Part shown: one piece after another, positions 4,037-5,739 of the stretch
Layout: every line of letters starts with the position of its first letter
Position numbering within the stretch: the stretch's first letter is position 1
Source: an uncultured Lachnospiraceae bacterium
Lineage (GTDB): Bacteria > Bacillota_A > Clostridia > Lachnospirales > Lachnospiraceae
DNA length: 5,739 bases
Assembly: GCA_947302185.1 (NCBI GenBank)
Contig: CAMYVI010000173.1
Span: 1 to 5,739 of the forward strand
Direction: 5' to 3'
Notes under the pieces: model-generated
Told to the model about the DNA's origin: nothing
What the model saw: the letters and a program-made list of their open reading frames with translations, nothing else
Databases searched by the model: none
Program-made: the position numbers and the translations under genes

Positions 4037-5739
4037 TTACGCCATATTCACGCTCAAGACGGCCTGGCTGAAGTCTGTTTCATCAGACTTAGCCGACTTT
4101 CTGCGAATTCTGGATATATAAACGCTGTCTTTTGAACTGTCATAGCCAAGCTCAACCGTTGCTGCATCTCCCGTACCGGTGAAAAGCGTCAGGTACGTTT
4201 TTCCTCTGATTGCAAAACCGCTGCCGTAATATGTCGCTCCATCCGACTTAAGCAGTATACTGATATGAAAAGTTTTTCCCGCCGGAAGACGGACCGCTTT
4301 GGTATTCGGCAATGCAATCGGGGAACCTGACAAATTTCCGATCTGTCTGTTATACACATAATTTCCGTTCGGAGTTGCACCGGCGCTTCCGAAGTCATTG
4401 CTCATCTGGCCCGCACAGTTAAACCTGCTTGAATTGTTTCCTTTGTCGTAATTCATAACGCTCTTGCAATACTTCGGAGAGGAAACATAATTAACCTCGG
4501 AATCAACTAAATACGAAATTCTGAAATCTGTCGAGGAACTCAGTGTAATTCTTGAATTATATATGTACAATGACATAATCCCTTTTGAGTTGCTGCATTC
4601 CTTAGACAGGTCGATCGTCACATCCTTTTGATTGCCTATGATCATGAACGGCCTGTCATTTACATCGAGTTCGGGGTTGACTATCTTAAATATATACTCA
4701 TATCTCGGATTTTTCCTCGCATTAAACGCCGTGACCGGAGACGGGAACGGATACTTTTCTGTTCCGTCAGGTTTAAAGGTGTTTTTATTCCAATTAACAT
4801 ATACGACAGCTTTCTGCATGGCTACAGCTCCCCGCATATACGGATCGTATGGAGTTATATCCTTAACAGGATCGATTTCTGAGAAGACGATCGTCCTGGC
4901 CTGTCTGAGAGTAACATTGTCCTTAGGATTAACAGATCCGATTGCGGGCAGGACACTATCTGATGAAAGATAGCCGGTATATGCAGATGCCAGCAGTATC
5001 CTGTCTCCATGCCCGACGATTCCTTCAAATTCGCCCGTGTATGCGCCGCGGTCTGTGTACTGGGAAAGTCTGTAGCTCTGTACCACCTTCCCGCTTTTGG
5101 ATATTTTGACCATTGATCCGGGATAATCAGACACAATGTAAAAGTAATTTCCTATTACTTCCATATCCTGATCATATCTTATCGCTTCAGACCAGGAAGC
5201 TTGAAAGATTGCTTTAGCCCGGTTCTTCTGTGCAGATAAATCTATCTTATAAAAACGAAGCAATTTTTCAGTGTCGTCTTTACGATATCCATACATCTCT
5301 TTTTTGGCGGAATCATAGCATATACCGTTGAGTGTCACTCCTATGTTTGTCGCTTTCGAATACTTAAGACCGCTCTTGGCATTGAATGCACTGATCGGAA
5401 CGGTATAGACCATGTTATTAGCCCCGGTAAGATACAGATTTGTTCCGTCTGAAGTCATACCGTTTCCTTTGTCAATTATATATGCGTCCTCCATAGTATG
5501 CAGCGTGGAGACAGGATTGAGTTCTCCCAGAGGCGTCCTGTAGAACCGCCCGCTAGGTCCGGCATAAGTGTATATATATTTTCCGGCAACCGCCATGGAC
5601 TGAAGACCTGTTCCGCCTATTCTTCCGAGAAGGCCGTACAGCTTAACGGTGGGTTCGCTGATTTCTATGCTTTCCGCATTCGTAGTGACCGTTACGCCGG
5701 ACGTTATTCCGGTATTTCCTTCATCCTCATTGCCTGACG
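4037..5739 (-). CDS. Beta-propeller-like protein of unknown function, C-terminal 566 residues (start lies beyond the right edge)
   Basis: The frame ending in TAA at 4039-4037 is open to the window edge. The ATG at 5596 is internal: 47 codons precede it in frame, reading an acidic linker SGNEDEGNTG, then TVTTNAESIEISEPTVKLYG, then LLGRIGGTGLQS. Counting from that ATG, residues 1-240 show four or five repeated blade-like segments in which a short motif precedes paired beta strands: LQSMAVAGKYIYTYA, NGMTSDGTNLYLTG, LNGICYDSAKKEMYGY, QDMEVIGNYFYIVSD and FEGIVGHGDRILLAS. This resembles six- or seven-bladed propellers of secreted or periplasmic type, but I cannot assign a family. Residues about 295-519 are beta-rich, have no recognised catalytic motif, and end without a membrane segment or sorting signal. 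Secretion is likely, given the partner gene and linker, but the N terminus is not visible. The following BspA-type gene starts 60 bp downstream in the same direction. Confidence 0.8.
   Translation of the reverse strand, partial: SGNEDEGNTGITSGVTVTTNAESIEISEPTVKLYGLLGRIGGTGLQSMAVAGKYIYTYAGPSGRFYRTPLGELNPVSTLHTMEDAYIIDKGNGMTSDGTNLYLTGANNMVYTVPISAFNAKSGLKYSKATNIGVTLNGICYDSAKKEMYGYRKDDTEKLLRFYKIDLSAQKNRAKAIFQASWSEAIRYDQDMEVIGNYFYIVSDYPGSMVKISKSGKVVQSYRLSQYTDRGAYTGEFEGIVGHGDRILLASAYTGYLSSDSVLPAIGSVNPKDNVTLRQARTIVFSEIDPVKDITPYDPYMRGAVAMQKAVVYVNWNKNTFKPDGTEKYPFPSPVTAFNARKNPRYEYIFKIVNPELDVNDRPFMIIGNQKDVTIDLSKECSNSKGIMSLYIYNSRITLSSSTDFRISYLVDSEVNYVSSPKYCKSVMNYDKGNNSSRFNCAGQMSNDFGSAGATPNGNYVYNRQIGNLSGSPIALPNTKAVRLPAGKTFHISILLKSDGATYYGSGFAIRGKTYLTLFTGTGDAATVELGYDSSKDSVYISRIRRKSAKSDETDFSQAVLSVNMA

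Noticed and set aside
4308..4322. LPNTK within the propeller-like protein, similar to a sortase LPxTG signal
   Set aside because: It is internal, lacks Gly at the last position, and is not followed by a hydrophobic segment and positive tail at the C terminus, so it cannot act as a sorting signal.

Overview
The window looks like chromosomal DNA from a low-to-moderate GC Firmicute, most likely a gut- or rumen-type Clostridia (Lachnospiraceae-like). Three things suggest this: an AGGAGG-type ribosome binding site vocabulary with a TTG start, consensus sigma-A promoters, and a large secreted BspA-type leucine-rich-repeat protein that also carries Ig-like and DUF5648-type repeats. That protein combination is familiar from gut Clostridia. 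The taxonomic call is an inference from gene content only.

Left part (1-810): the 5' end of a DEDD-type 3'-5' exonuclease gene reads leftward off the window edge (109 to 1) from a near-consensus promoter. Diverging from it is a small XRE/Cro-type repressor gene (504-809, TTG start). The 394-bp region between them holds the exonuclease promoter, one good and one weak candidate promoter for the repressor, and a recurring CGTGA pentamer that might be an operator.

Middle (810-970): a convergent intergenic region with an 11-bp perfect hairpin that probably terminates transcription from both sides, followed by an imperfect tandem direct repeat of about 22-25 bp.

Right part (971-5739): two minus-strand genes in the same orientation, 60 bp apart. 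The upstream one (4037 to beyond 5739) is the C-terminal 566 residues of a large protein of unknown function, with beta-propeller-like repeats and then a beta-rich C-terminal region. Its start lies outside the window, and the internal ATG at 5596 is not the true start because the frame stays open to the edge. The downstream one (3976 to 971) is a complete 1001-residue secreted protein. In order it has a signal peptide, an acidic linker, 15 consecutive 26-residue BspA/DUF285 repeats, three Ig-like modules and three DUF5648-type repeats. The pair probably forms an operon for cell-surface or secreted proteins. No sortase signal, membrane anchor, mobile element, tRNA, rRNA or CRISPR array is visible.

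The most distinctive signal is in the BspA protein. A second cysteine position, beside the usual one, appears in seven of the 15 repeats and is concentrated in the C-terminal half. I do not see strong evidence of a wholly new multi-gene system here.
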